Shown here piece by piece: positions 8,672-16,888 of a stretch of 64,000 bases of DNA. The notes beneath the pieces were generated by a model. The model made no database searches and was not told the origin of the DNA. It saw nothing but the letters and a program-made list of their open reading frames with translations. The stretch is from Streptomyces zagrosensis (GTDB taxonomy: Bacteria > Actinomycetota > Actinomycetes > Streptomycetales > Streptomycetaceae). The stretch covers positions 1 through 64,000 of the forward strand of contig NZ_JACHJL010000009.1 in NCBI RefSeq assembly GCF_014203645.1, read 5' to 3'. The translations under genes were made by a program, and so were the position numbers. Position 1 is the first letter of the stretch, and every line of letters begins with the position of its first letter.

Positions 8672-11600
8672 GTGAGCGACATGCCAGCGGGGGCGGAGAC
8701 GCCCGACGGAACGGAGATAGCACCGATTTCGGCACCGATGTGGCAGGGCAGCCCGCCGGGTTCCATTTACGACTATATCCGGGTGGCATCGTTCTCCATC
8801 GGCCCTGACGGACGTGTGGAGCAGTGGAGCGAACGCGCCGCTGAACTCCTCGGCATTCCGGCCCACGAGGCCATAGGACGTGACCCGGTGGAGGTGTTCG
8901 TCCCGCCCGAGTTGCACGAGCGCGGCCACCGTAAGGTCGCCGAACTGCTCGACGGCCGCGAGTGGACCGGCCTCGTCCCCTATCTGCGACCGGAGCCCGC
9001 TGCCCCAGCCCCCCGTACGCACGCCTCCGAGGCCCCCGAGGCCCCTAAGGAAACCGCCGCGGCGGCCCCACCCATCGCGCGCACCGACTTCATCCCCGAC
9101 CCCCGCACCGCCGCGGAATCCCGCACGTCGAGCAGGGGCGCTGGACGAGAGGGCGGGCGCTACCCGCGAAGCAGCCCCGGCGACGGGCCGTACGGACTCG
9201 CCGAGATCTATCTGATGCCCACCCGAAACGACAAGGGTGAACGTTCCGCGCTGTGCATCGCCGTGGATGTAAGCGCACTGCGCCAAATCGAGACGGACCT
9301 CGCCGCCTCGCAGGCCGTTTTCGGTCAATCTCCGCTGGGTTTCTTCTTCGCCGATATGGACCTGCGGTTGATGCGGGTCAATGAGTGCTTTGCCCGTTCC
9401 TTCGGCCGCCCGGTGGAGTGGCACCGCGGGCGCACCCCGTACGACTTCCTGCCGCGCGCAGAGGCCGACCGGTTCAGCGCCTCGCTGCGCCGGGTGATCG
9501 AGACCGGGGTACCGGTCACCGGCATGCAGATCATTGGCTCGCGGTACGGGGAGACGGACCGGCACCGCTGGCAGGCGTCGTTCTACCGGCTGTATAGCGG
9601 ATCGGGGCGGCCGATCGGCGTGGCCGGTCTGGTCATCGACACCACTGACCGCCGCCGCGCGGAGCAGGAGGCGGCGGGCGTCCGCCGCAATCTCGCGCTG
9701 CTGAACGAGGCCGGTGCCCGCATAGGCACCTCGCTCGACCTGGAGACCACCGCCCGTGAGCTGCTGGCCGTCGCCGTGCCGCAATTCTGCGACCTGGCGT
9801 CGGTCGATCTGTATCAGGGGTTGCTCGCCGGCGACGAGGCCCCGCCGGAGCTGTGGGCCGCCGCCCGCGGTTCGGGCAGAGGGCGCGGCCGGGCCGGTGA
9901 GCCCGTGACGGGCAGCGCACAACTACGCCGGGTCGCCTTCGCCAGCGCCGTATCGGATGGCCCGGTCGCGCTCTCCGGCTACGACGACAGCGAACCCTGC
10001 GGCATGGATGGCACAGCTAGCACAGCTAGCACGGCCAGCACAGCCAGCACAGCCAGCACCGGCGGCTCGTCCAGCACGGCCAGCCCAGAGGGCATGGGCC
10101 GCACGGCCGATGTAGGTGACATACGCGGCACAGCCGATACGGCTGGTGCGGCTGGTGCGGAAAAGGCGGCGCAGGCCGAGAAGGAAGCAGGCGATGAGCC
10201 GGGGTCGGGGTCGCCCGGTGGGTACGGGGCCGGCGACGCACGGTCGCACGTGCCCTACGGCGGCCGTCCGGGACGCGCGGGCCGGCGGCCGGTGCAGGTC
10301 GGGGAGGTGCACCAGTACGCGCCACACTCACCGTGCGCCACCGCGCTACGCACCGCGCAGGTGCGCGTCATCCCCGGCCGGGAGGCCGGCATCGACCCAG
10401 ACGGCGGCCCCGAACTGGGGGCGGTCGTGCAGTCCACGCTCGCCGTGCCGATGGTGGCCAGGGACACGGTGGTGGGCCTTGCCCAGTTCTCCCGTACGAA
10501 GGGCAGCGAGCCGTTCGGGGAGCGAGACACTGCGCTCGCCGTCGAACTGGCCGCCCGCGCCGCCGTCTCCATCGACAACGCCCGCCTCTACCGGCGCGAG
10601 CACGAGCGCGCGCTGATCCTCCAGCGCAGCCTGCTGCCGCCGGGCAACCCGGAGGCGGCCGGCCTCGACATCGCCTGCCGCTATCTGCCGGGCAGCGAGG
10701 CGACGGAGGTGGGTGGCGACTGGTTCGACGTCATCGAGTTGCCCGGGCACCGCACCGCGCTCGTCGTCGGCGATGTGATGGGGCGCGGGCTGCGCGCCGC
10801 CGTGGCCATGGGCGAACTGCGTACCGCCGTCCGTACATTGGCGATGCTGGACCTGGAACCGGCCGAGGTGATGACCGCGTTGGACGAGATCGCACAGGGC
10901 CTTGGGGCGCCGGGCACCACGCGCTCCTCCACGCGCTCGGCAGTCCGGCAGGGCACGCGCCGTTCCGTACGGGCGCCCGGGGCGACGGGGCGGGCGCGGG
11001 GCACGGGCGGCCCCGGCGACTCCGACCCGTCCGAGATCTACCTGGCCACCTGCGTATACGCCGTCTACGACCCGGTCACCCGGCGCTGCACCATCGCCAA
11101 CGCCGGGCATCTGCCGCCAGTGCTCGTCCCGCACGGCGAGCAGCCTCGACTGGTGGAACTGCCGGCCGGAATGCCGCTGGGGGTGGGCGGCGAGCCGTTT
11201 GAGGAGAAGGAGTTCGAGCTCCCGGACGGGGCGCTGCTCACGCTCTATACGGACGGGCTGGTCGAATCCCGCGATCACTCGCTGGACGTGGGGATCGAGG
11301 CGCTGCGTATGGCGCTGATCGATCCGCCGGTCACCGCCGCCGACGTCAGCCCGCTGGAGGGCTACTGCGACCATGTGCTTACCGCCCTTGACACCCACCA
11401 CGGCGAGGATGACACGGCTTTGCTGATGGCCCGCGTGCAGGGCCTGCCCGCCAGCTCGGTCGGCGATTGGCGGCTGCCGTGTGAGCCCAGGTCGGTGGGC
11501 CGGGCTCGCGAACTGGCCTGCCGCCAGCTCCGCGAGTGGGGCCTTGACTCCCTGGTGGATACGGCCGAACTGTTGGTCAGCGAGCTGGTGACGAACGCGT

Positions 11601-11899
11601 TGCGGTACGGCGAGATGGGCGTGCCGCCGGCGAAACAAGGTGGCGAGATACGCGTTCGGCTGCTGCTCGATCGAAGCCTGGTATGCGAGGTGTGGGACAG
11701 CGGTCTGGTGCAGCCACGCAGACGACGGGCCCGCGACACGGACGAGGGCGGGCGCGGCCTGCAACTGGTCGGCCTGCTGAGCGCGGCCTGGGGCAGCCGG
11801 CGGACGCCGCGCGGCAAGACGGTCTGGTTCGAACTGGCTCTGCCGAACGGCGATTCGAGCGAAGCGGACACCACCGAGGCGCTGCTGAGCATGTTCTAG
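8672..11899 (+). CDS. PAS/GAF serine phosphatase with C-terminal HATPase domain
   Basis: Multidomain sensor phosphatase of 1075 residues. In order: PAS near 25-100, a second PAS near 215-330 (FGQSPLGFFFADMDLRLMRV), GAF from about 345 to 640, PP2C/SpoIIE phosphatase near 650-910, and HATPase near 940-1065. The phosphatase core is GGDWFDVIEL and VGDVMGRG. The GAF region is split by low-complexity sequence, including five tandem T-A-S triplets (448-462) from a 9-bp DNA repeat at 10013-10057. GTG at 8672 follows GGAGGAGAC. Such fusions dephosphorylate anti-sigma antagonists and can rephosphorylate them through the HATPase domain. Stimulus and target sigma factor are unknown. Confidence 0.92.
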   Translation: MSDMPAGAETPDGTEIAPISAPMWQGSPPGSIYDYIRVASFSIGPDGRVEQWSERAAELLGIPAHEAIGRDPVEVFVPPELHERGHRKVAELLDGREWTGLVPYLRPEPAAPAPRTHASEAPEAPKETAAAAPPIARTDFIPDPRTAAESRTSSRGAGREGGRYPRSSPGDGPYGLAEIYLMPTRNDKGERSALCIAVDVSALRQIETDLAASQAVFGQSPLGFFFADMDLRLMRVNECFARSFGRPVEWHRGRTPYDFLPRAEADRFSASLRRVIETGVPVTGMQIIGSRYGETDRHRWQASFYRLYSGSGRPIGVAGLVIDTTDRRRAEQEAAGVRRNLALLNEAGARIGTSLDLETTARELLAVAVPQFCDLASVDLYQGLLAGDEAPPELWAAARGSGRGRGRAGEPVTGSAQLRRVAFASAVSDGPVALSGYDDSEPCGMDGTASTASTASTASTASTGGSSSTASPEGMGRTADVGDIRGTADTAGAAGAEKAAQAEKEAGDEPGSGSPGGYGAGDARSHVPYGGRPGRAGRRPVQVGEVHQYAPHSPCATALRTAQVRVIPGREAGIDPDGGPELGAVVQSTLAVPMVARDTVVGLAQFSRTKGSEPFGERDTALAVELAARAAVSIDNARLYRREHERALILQRSLLPPGNPEAAGLDIACRYLPGSEATEVGGDWFDVIELPGHRTALVVGDVMGRGLRAAVAMGELRTAVRTLAMLDLEPAEVMTALDEIAQGLGAPGTTRSSTRSAVRQGTRRSVRAPGATGRARGTGGPGDSDPSEIYLATCVYAVYDPVTRRCTIANAGHLPPVLVPHGEQPRLVELPAGMPLGVGGEPFEEKEFELPDGALLTLYTDGLVESRDHSLDVGIEALRMALIDPPVTAADVSPLEGYCDHVLTALDTHHGEDDTALLMARVQGLPASSVGDWRLPCEPRSVGRARELACRQLREWGLDSLVDTAELLVSELVTNALRYGEMGVPPAKQGGEIRVRLLLDRSLVCEVWDSGLVQPRRRRARDTDEGGRGLQLVGLLSAAWGSRRTPRGKTVWFELALPNGDSSEADTTEALLSMF

Positions 11900-11900
11900 G

Positions 11901-12018
11901 TGCGGGGGTGCGGGGGTGCGGGGGTGCGGGGGTGCGGAGGTGCGGGGCGCGGCGCGAAGTCGGCGACCCCCGCCCCCGCCCGCGACCCCCGCCCGCGACC
12001 CCCGCCCGCGACCCCGCC
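11901..12018. repeat. G-rich octamer array and C-rich 13-mer array
   Basis: Directly after the phosphatase stop, TGCGGGGG is repeated four times exactly (11901-11932) and twice degenerately. This is a run of four G5 tracts with 3-nt linkers, able to form a G-quadruplex. Beyond about 15 bp of mixed sequence, GCGACCCCCGCCC repeats (11982-11994, 11995-12007 and imperfect flanks). The two arrays are roughly complementary. They lie between convergent genes and may act as a bidirectional terminator. Confidence 0.7.
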
Positions 12019-12035
12019 CCCGGCGCGCACGCCCG

Positions 12036-12803
12036 TTACTGGCCCCGGCGCTTGATCTTGTTCCCCAGCCACACCAGGGGGTCATACTTGCGGTCCACGG
12101 CGCGCTCCTTCAGCGGGATCAGGGCGTTGTCGGTGATCTTGATGCCCTCCGGGCAGACCTCCGTGCAGCACTTGGTGATGTTGCAGTAGCCAAGGCCGTG
12201 TTCCTCCTGGGCGGCGCGCTTGCGGTCGAGGCCGGTCTCGTCGGCGGCGTCCAGCGGATGCATGTCGAGTTCCGCGATGCGCATGAGGAAGCGGGGGCCG
12301 GCGAACGCCGGCTTGTTCTCCTCGAAGTCGCGGACCACATGACAGGTGTCCTGGCACAGGAAGCACTCAATGCACTTACGGAACTCCTGTGAGCGCCCCA
12401 CGTCCTCCTGCGACATGCGGTACTCACCCGGCTTCAGATCGGCCGGGGGGACGAAGGCGGGGATCTCGCGGGCCTTGGCATAGTTGAACGAGACGTCTGT
12501 GACCAGATCCCGCACCACCGGGAACGCTCGCATCGGCGTCACCGTGATGGTTTCGGACTGCTCGAACACGGACATTCGGGTCATGCACAACAGCCGGGGG
12601 CGGCCGTTGATCTCGGCGCTGCACGAACCGCACTTGCCGGCCTTGCAGTTCCACCGGACGGCCAGGTCGGGAGTTTGGGTGGCCTGAAGCCGGTGGATGA
12701 TGTCGAGGACCACCTCCCCCTCATTGACCTCGACCGTGAAGTCGCGCAGACCTCCGCCGTCCGCATCGCCTCGCCACACCTTGAAGTGCGCCTGATAACT
12801 CAC
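12036..12803 (-). CDS. sdhB: Succinate dehydrogenase iron-sulfur subunit (Sdh1 type)
   Basis: Electron-transfer subunit of succinate dehydrogenase, 255 residues. It carries a [2Fe-2S] ligand region WNCKAGKCGSCS, then RKCIECFLCQDTCH and YCNITKCCTEVCPEGI for the other clusters. The sequence strongly recalls the mycobacterial Sdh1 FeS protein, including VRWNCKAGKCGSCSAEING and DRKYDPLVWLGNK. GTG at 12803 overlaps the flavoprotein stop by 4 nt (GTGA), so translation is coupled. It is the last gene of a cytochrome b, flavoprotein, FeS operon. Confidence 0.96.
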   Translation of the reverse strand: MSYQAHFKVWRGDADGGGLRDFTVEVNEGEVVLDIIHRLQATQTPDLAVRWNCKAGKCGSCSAEINGRPRLLCMTRMSVFEQSETITVTPMRAFPVVRDLVTDVSFNYAKAREIPAFVPPADLKPGEYRMSQEDVGRSQEFRKCIECFLCQDTCHVVRDFEENKPAFAGPRFLMRIAELDMHPLDAADETGLDRKRAAQEEHGLGYCNITKCCTEVCPEGIKITDNALIPLKERAVDRKYDPLVWLGNKIKRRGQ

Positions 12804-14836
12804 TGGCTCAGCTCCTCATCCGTCAGGTACTTCACCAGTTCGTCCCTCTCGAAGAGCTGGAGCAGATCTGGCCTGATGGGCGGCGTTTCGCGACGCTCCA
12901 GTTGAATTTGCCCGGCCTGGTCGCCCACCAGACCACTGAGGCCCGGGTCCGCGGGCGCGACCCCACCGCCGTGCACCGCTGGCCGCTCCGCGTCGATCTC
13001 TGGCTGGGTCGCCACCTGGCATACGAGGTTGACCCGGCGCCAGAGCCGGTCCATCGCCGGGAAGTCGTCGCGGGTATGGCCGCCGCGGCTTTCCGTGCGC
13101 TCCAGCGCCGCCCGCGCGACGCACTCGCTGACGAGCAGCATGTTGCGTAGGTCGATCGCCAGGTGCCAGCCCGGGTTGAACTGCCGGTGCCCCTCGACCC
13201 CCGCCCGGCGGGCGCGCGCCCGCAATCCGGCGAGCCGGTTCAGCGCCTCGGCCATCTCCTCGTGCTTGCGGATGATGCCCACCAGGTCGTTCATGGCTTG
13301 CTGGAGTTCCTGATGCAGGGTGTACGGGTTCTCCACCGGGCCGCTGGCCGTGGTGGCGTTCACGTCCTCCGCGCTGAACGGGAGCAGCGCCTCGGCCTCG
13401 GCCGCAGCCGCGTCGGCTTCCGCGACCACCGGGCGGTCCTCGGGCCGCGTGTTCGCCGCGAGCTGTGCCGCGTACAGGCCCGCTCGCCGGCCGAAGACCA
13501 GCAGGTCGGAGAGCGAGTTGCCGCCGAGCCGGTTGGAGCCGTGCATGCCGCCCGCCACCTCGCCCGCCGCGAACAGGCCAAGCACGCCGGTCGCCGCAGC
13601 CGTGTCCGGATCGACCTCGACGCCGCCCATCACGTAGTGGCAGGTCGGGCCCACCTCCATCGGCTCGGCCGTGATGTCCACGTCCGCCAGTTCCTTGAAC
13701 TGGTGGTGCATGGATGGCAGCCGTCGCTTGATGGTCTCGGCGGACATCCGGGTGGACACGTCGAGGAAGACGCCGCCGTGCGGTGAGCCGCGGCCCGCCT
13801 TCACCTCTGAGTTGATGGCCCGCGCCACCTCGTCACGCGGCAGCAACTCCGGCGGCCGGCGGTTGTTGTCCGGGTCCTCGTACCAGCGGTCGCCCTCCTC
13901 CTCGGACTGCGCGTACTTGTCCTTGAAGACGTCCGGAACGTAGTCGAACATGAAGCGCTTGCCGTCGCTGTTGCGCAGCACCCCTCCGTCGCCACGCACC
14001 GACTCGGTGACGAGAATGCCCTTCACCGATGGCGGCCAGACCATCCCCGTCGGATGGAACTGCACGAACTCCATATTGATCAGCGGCGCCCCGGCGAGCA
14101 GCGCCAACGCATGGCCATCGCCGGTGTACTCCCAGGAGTTGGACGTCACCTTGAAGGACTTGCCGATGCCGCCGGTGGCCAGCACCACTGAGGGCGCCTC
14201 GATGACGAAGAAGCGGCCCGACTCGCGCTCGTAGCCGAAGACCCCGGCCACCCGCCCGCTGCCGCCAGCTCCCGTTGGCCCGCCCGCCGGGTCGGCTTCC
14301 TTGAGTACGCGGGTGACCGTGCACTCCTGGAAGACCTTCAGCCGCGCCTCGTGGTCGCCGAACTCGCGCTCGTCCTCCTGCTGCAAAGCGACGATCTTCT
14401 GCTGGAGGGTGCGGATCAGCTCAAGACCCGTGCGGTCGCCGACGTGGGCCAACCGCGGATACTCATGCCCGCCGAAGTTGCGCTGTGAGATCTTGCCGTC
14501 AACCGTGCGGTCGAACAGCGCGCCCCAACTCTCCAACTCCCACACCCGGTCCGGCGCCTCGCGCGCATGGAGTTCGGCCATCCGCCAGTGGTTGAGGAAC
14601 TTCCCGCCGCGCATGGTGTCGCGGAAGTGCACCTGCCAGTTGTCGCCCTCGTTGACGTTGCCCATGCTGGCCGCGATGCCGCCTTCGGCCATCACCGTAT
14701 GAGCCTTGCCGAACAGGGACTTGCAGATGACGGCGGTACGCATGCCCTGCTCGCGCGCTTCGATGGCGGCGCGTAGCCCCGCACCGCCCGCGCCGATCAC
14801 GACGACGTCCCACGCCTGCCGTTCGACTTGCGTCAT
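12800..14836 (-). CDS. sdhA: Succinate dehydrogenase flavoprotein subunit (Sdh1 type)
   Basis: Covalent-FAD catalytic subunit oxidising succinate to fumarate, 678 residues. It shows the dinucleotide fold VVVIGAGGAGLRAAIEA and the FAD-attachment region KAHTVMAEGGIAAS. The substrate segments include FVQFHPTGM, HGGVFLDVS and SNRLGGNSLSDLLVFGRRAG. An Ala/Gly/Pro-rich linker near residue 210 looks like a local insertion. ATG at 14836 gives MTQVERQ; upstream GAGAGGG is somewhat distant. It is followed by sdhB with a 4-nt overlap and preceded 99 bp upstream by the cytochrome subunit gene. Confidence 0.96.
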   Translation of the reverse strand: MTQVERQAWDVVVIGAGGAGLRAAIEAREQGMRTAVICKSLFGKAHTVMAEGGIAASMGNVNEGDNWQVHFRDTMRGGKFLNHWRMAELHAREAPDRVWELESWGALFDRTVDGKISQRNFGGHEYPRLAHVGDRTGLELIRTLQQKIVALQQEDEREFGDHEARLKVFQECTVTRVLKEADPAGGPTGAGGSGRVAGVFGYERESGRFFVIEAPSVVLATGGIGKSFKVTSNSWEYTGDGHALALLAGAPLINMEFVQFHPTGMVWPPSVKGILVTESVRGDGGVLRNSDGKRFMFDYVPDVFKDKYAQSEEEGDRWYEDPDNNRRPPELLPRDEVARAINSEVKAGRGSPHGGVFLDVSTRMSAETIKRRLPSMHHQFKELADVDITAEPMEVGPTCHYVMGGVEVDPDTAAATGVLGLFAAGEVAGGMHGSNRLGGNSLSDLLVFGRRAGLYAAQLAANTRPEDRPVVAEADAAAAEAEALLPFSAEDVNATTASGPVENPYTLHQELQQAMNDLVGIIRKHEEMAEALNRLAGLRARARRAGVEGHRQFNPGWHLAIDLRNMLLVSECVARAALERTESRGGHTRDDFPAMDRLWRRVNLVCQVATQPEIDAERPAVHGGGVAPADPGLSGLVGDQAGQIQLERRETPPIRPDLLQLFERDELVKYLTDEELSQ

Positions 14837-14935
14837 GTCTTTTGTTTCCCTCTCACAGCCTCGGAGTTCCCACATGCCCTGTGGGCGGTCGCCACCCGGA
14901 CCGTGGGCCGTCCCCACCCGTCCCGTGCGTGGTCG

Positions 14936-15763
14936 TCAGAAGAAGGTCGGGTCGTCAAAGGCTCCGATCGCCAGCAGATAGACGTAGAAGTCCGCGAGCG
15001 CGACGCTGACCAGCGAGTACCAGGCGAGCTTGGCGTGGCGCGCGTTGAGCTTCCCGATCCATCCCCACAGCCGGTAGCGCACCGGGTGCTTGGAGAAGTG
15101 CTTGAGCCGCCCACCGACGATGTGCCGGCAGGAGTGGCAGGAAAGCGTGTAGGTCCACAGCAGCACCGCGTTGGCCAAGAACACCAGCGTGCCGAGCCCC
15201 ATGTGGCCCCACTCGTAGTCGGCGTTGCGGAAGGCCAACACGGTGTCGTACGTCAGGATGCAGGCCACCAGCGTCGCGGCGTAGAAGAAGTAACGGTGGA
15301 TGTTCTGCAAGATCAGCGGAAAGCGCGTCTCGCCGGTGTACCGCTTACGGGGCTCGGCCACGGCGCACGCCGGGGGCGAGGCCCAGAAGCCGCGGTAGTA
15401 CGCCTTGCGGTAGTAGTAGCAGGTCAGCCGGAAGCCCAGCGGCAGGATCAGGATGATGATCGCCGGTGAGATCCCCCACCAGTCACCTACAAGGGCCCAG
15501 TTGGGGCCGTCGCGCATGGGCTCGCAGTTGTCCGCGAGGCACGGCGAGTAGAACGGTGACACATAGGGCGATTCGTAGTAGTCGTCGTTGGCGAAGGCCC
15601 GCCACGTCGAGTAAATGATGAACAGGAGCAGTCCCGCGGCGGACGCGGCGGGCGCCAGCCACCAGCGGTCCGTACGCAGATGGCGTTCCGGGATGGCGGC
15701 GCGCGACGCACTGTGCACGCCGTGCGCTCCCGTTTGGACATGAGGGTCGGTGCCTGTGGCCAA
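14936..15763 (-). CDS. sdhC: Succinate dehydrogenase cytochrome b/membrane anchor subunit
   Basis: Membrane subunit that anchors the dehydrogenase and passes electrons to menaquinone. It has about five hydrophobic segments, for example APAASAAGLLLFIIYSTW, then a second and third pair around IILILPLGF and YFFYAATLVACILTYD. Conserved histidines (QNIHRYFF, SCHSCRHIVGG) are candidate haem ligands. The chosen start is TTG at 15763 with CGGAG at 6 nt spacing, giving 275 residues, close to the mycobacterial anchor. The in-frame GTG at 15835 would add 24 residues but lacks a ribosome-binding site. First gene of the sdh operon. Confidence 0.88.
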   Translation of the reverse strand: MATGTDPHVQTGAHGVHSASRAAIPERHLRTDRWWLAPAASAAGLLLFIIYSTWRAFANDDYYESPYVSPFYSPCLADNCEPMRDGPNWALVGDWWGISPAIIILILPLGFRLTCYYYRKAYYRGFWASPPACAVAEPRKRYTGETRFPLILQNIHRYFFYAATLVACILTYDTVLAFRNADYEWGHMGLGTLVFLANAVLLWTYTLSCHSCRHIVGGRLKHFSKHPVRYRLWGWIGKLNARHAKLAWYSLVSVALADFYVYLLAIGAFDDPTFF

Positions 15764-15835
15764 GGGGGACTCCGCGGTGGCGTGGTAGCGGCTCGGGTCG
15801 GTCGTACGGACGAGCTGACCGGGAAGACCGGTCAC

Positions 15836-16255
15836 ATGAGGTCACACAGGGACAAACGACACCGCACGCATCAGGCGACGTCATCCGCTCAAGAAAATTG
15901 GTGCGCGCTCGGCGAGTTGCACTCATCGGGTGCCGAGCCATTGGCGATATCGGGGGAGGAGGCGTGGGTGGCGACATGAGGCGAAGGGGGCGCCGACCCG
16001 CGGCGTGTGCGCCAGGGCCCGCGGCGTGCGCGCCGGGGCCCGCGCTGTGTGCGTACGGTCTGCGCCCTAGGCGTATGGCCCAGTCTCGCGCCGCCCGGGC
16101 GCGGGCCCGCGGCGTGCGCGCCCGCGGCCGGGCCTTCGGCGTGCGCCGGGGGGCGATCCGGGCGGTGGCGAGTGGACAGGTACGGCCCAGGCGGCGGTGC
16201 GGTGTGCGCGCCGCACCAACGCCGGGGCCCTGACCTGCCGGTTCTGCACCACTCA
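15836..16255. other. GC-rich repetitive gap upstream of sdh
   Basis: Between the sdh operon and the next minus-strand gene lies about 420 bp. At 15990-16150 the sequence repeats a GGCGTGYGCGCC-GGGCCCGCG pattern imperfectly. Open frames here encode only Arg/Ala/Pro-rich low-complexity strings and have no good ribosome-binding site. The sdh promoter is presumably here; no clear hexamers were found. Confidence 0.4.
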
Positions 16256-16540
16256 CTAGGGGGCGTGACCCTCCCGGGAGCCGAGGCCCTCGTCCTCGGC
16301 GCCCACCCATAGCGCCGCGTCGTACGGGGTGTCGGGGATGGGCACGCGCTTCGGGCGAGCGGGCTCTGGCGGGGCCGATGCGCGCAGCAGAGCCACGCTT
16401 TCCCGCAGGTGATCCGCGTCGGTACGTACCCTGCGGATGTCGAGTCCATCGGAGCCGACCTGCTGTTCCAACCGCCCGACGCAGCGGACCAGATCGTTGA
16501 GACTTCGCTGAACAGCCGTCAAATCATCGTGTACGGACAT
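16256..16540 (-). CDS. Small hypothetical coiled-coil-like protein
   Basis: Predicted 94-residue soluble protein without recognised domain. The N-terminal half, SVHDDLTAVQRSLNDLVRCVGRLEQQVG, is amphipathic and could form a coiled coil. The C-terminal half is proline-rich and ends YDAALWVGAEDEGLGSREGH. ATG at 16540 precedes this helix. Two inverted repeats lie within 130 bp upstream. It is not in an operon. Codon use looks normal for the strain. Function unknown; the coding call rests on length, composition and start context. Confidence 0.7.
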   Translation of the reverse strand: MSVHDDLTAVQRSLNDLVRCVGRLEQQVGSDGLDIRRVRTDADHLRESVALLRASAPPEPARPKRVPIPDTPYDAALWVGAEDEGLGSREGHAP

Positions 16541-16570
16541 GACTTGCCCTCACTTCCGCGGTTGCGGACG

Positions 16571-16664
16571 GCGACACTCATGCGACAGCGAGTGTCGCGC
16601 GCCGCGCCCGCTGTTGGGAAGAGATCTGCCGGGATTCAGGGCGCACACCGGTGTCATTGCGCCC
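16571..16664. promoter_or_regulatory. Two inverted repeats upstream of the 16540 gene
   Basis: GCGACACTC (16571-16579) and GAGTGTCGC (16590-16598) form a perfect 9-bp dyad with a 10-nt spacer, 31 bp from the minus-strand start at 16540. GGGCGCA/TGCGCCC (16639-16664) is a second dyad enclosing the palindrome ACACCGGTGT. Either may be an operator or RNA hairpin. The remaining sequence up to 16888 shows nothing recognisable. Confidence 0.4.
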
Positions 16665-16888
16665 CTCCCGTTTCAAGCCTAGACCTGAGCGCCGCGCAAT
16701 TTCGGGAGCGCTACGCCGCGCGAGTGGCGGCCGTTTTGGCCGGATATCGGCCCGCCCGGCCTGGCTAGGCCGGGCGGGTGGCCTTGCGGCGTGAACCCGC
16801 CGTGTCGGCGCCGCTGGCCGGGGGCTGTCGCCTTCAGTGAGTGGTCAGTCCATCTGATGAACGGCAATGTCACCCGGAGGTACCCGCC

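Noticed and set aside
11901..12018. G/C-rich repeats considered as CRISPR or iteron origin
   Set aside because: No spacers, no replication gene nearby; position between convergent stops fits a terminator.
8051..12085. Long minus-strand open frames opposite the PP2C phosphatase (623 and 579 codons)
   Set aside because: They mirror a well-supported multidomain gene; sequences are low complexity and have no ribosome-binding site.
15898..16312. Plus-strand frames in the gap upstream of sdh
   Set aside because: Only Arg/Ala/Pro repeats from GC-rich DNA, with no start signal.
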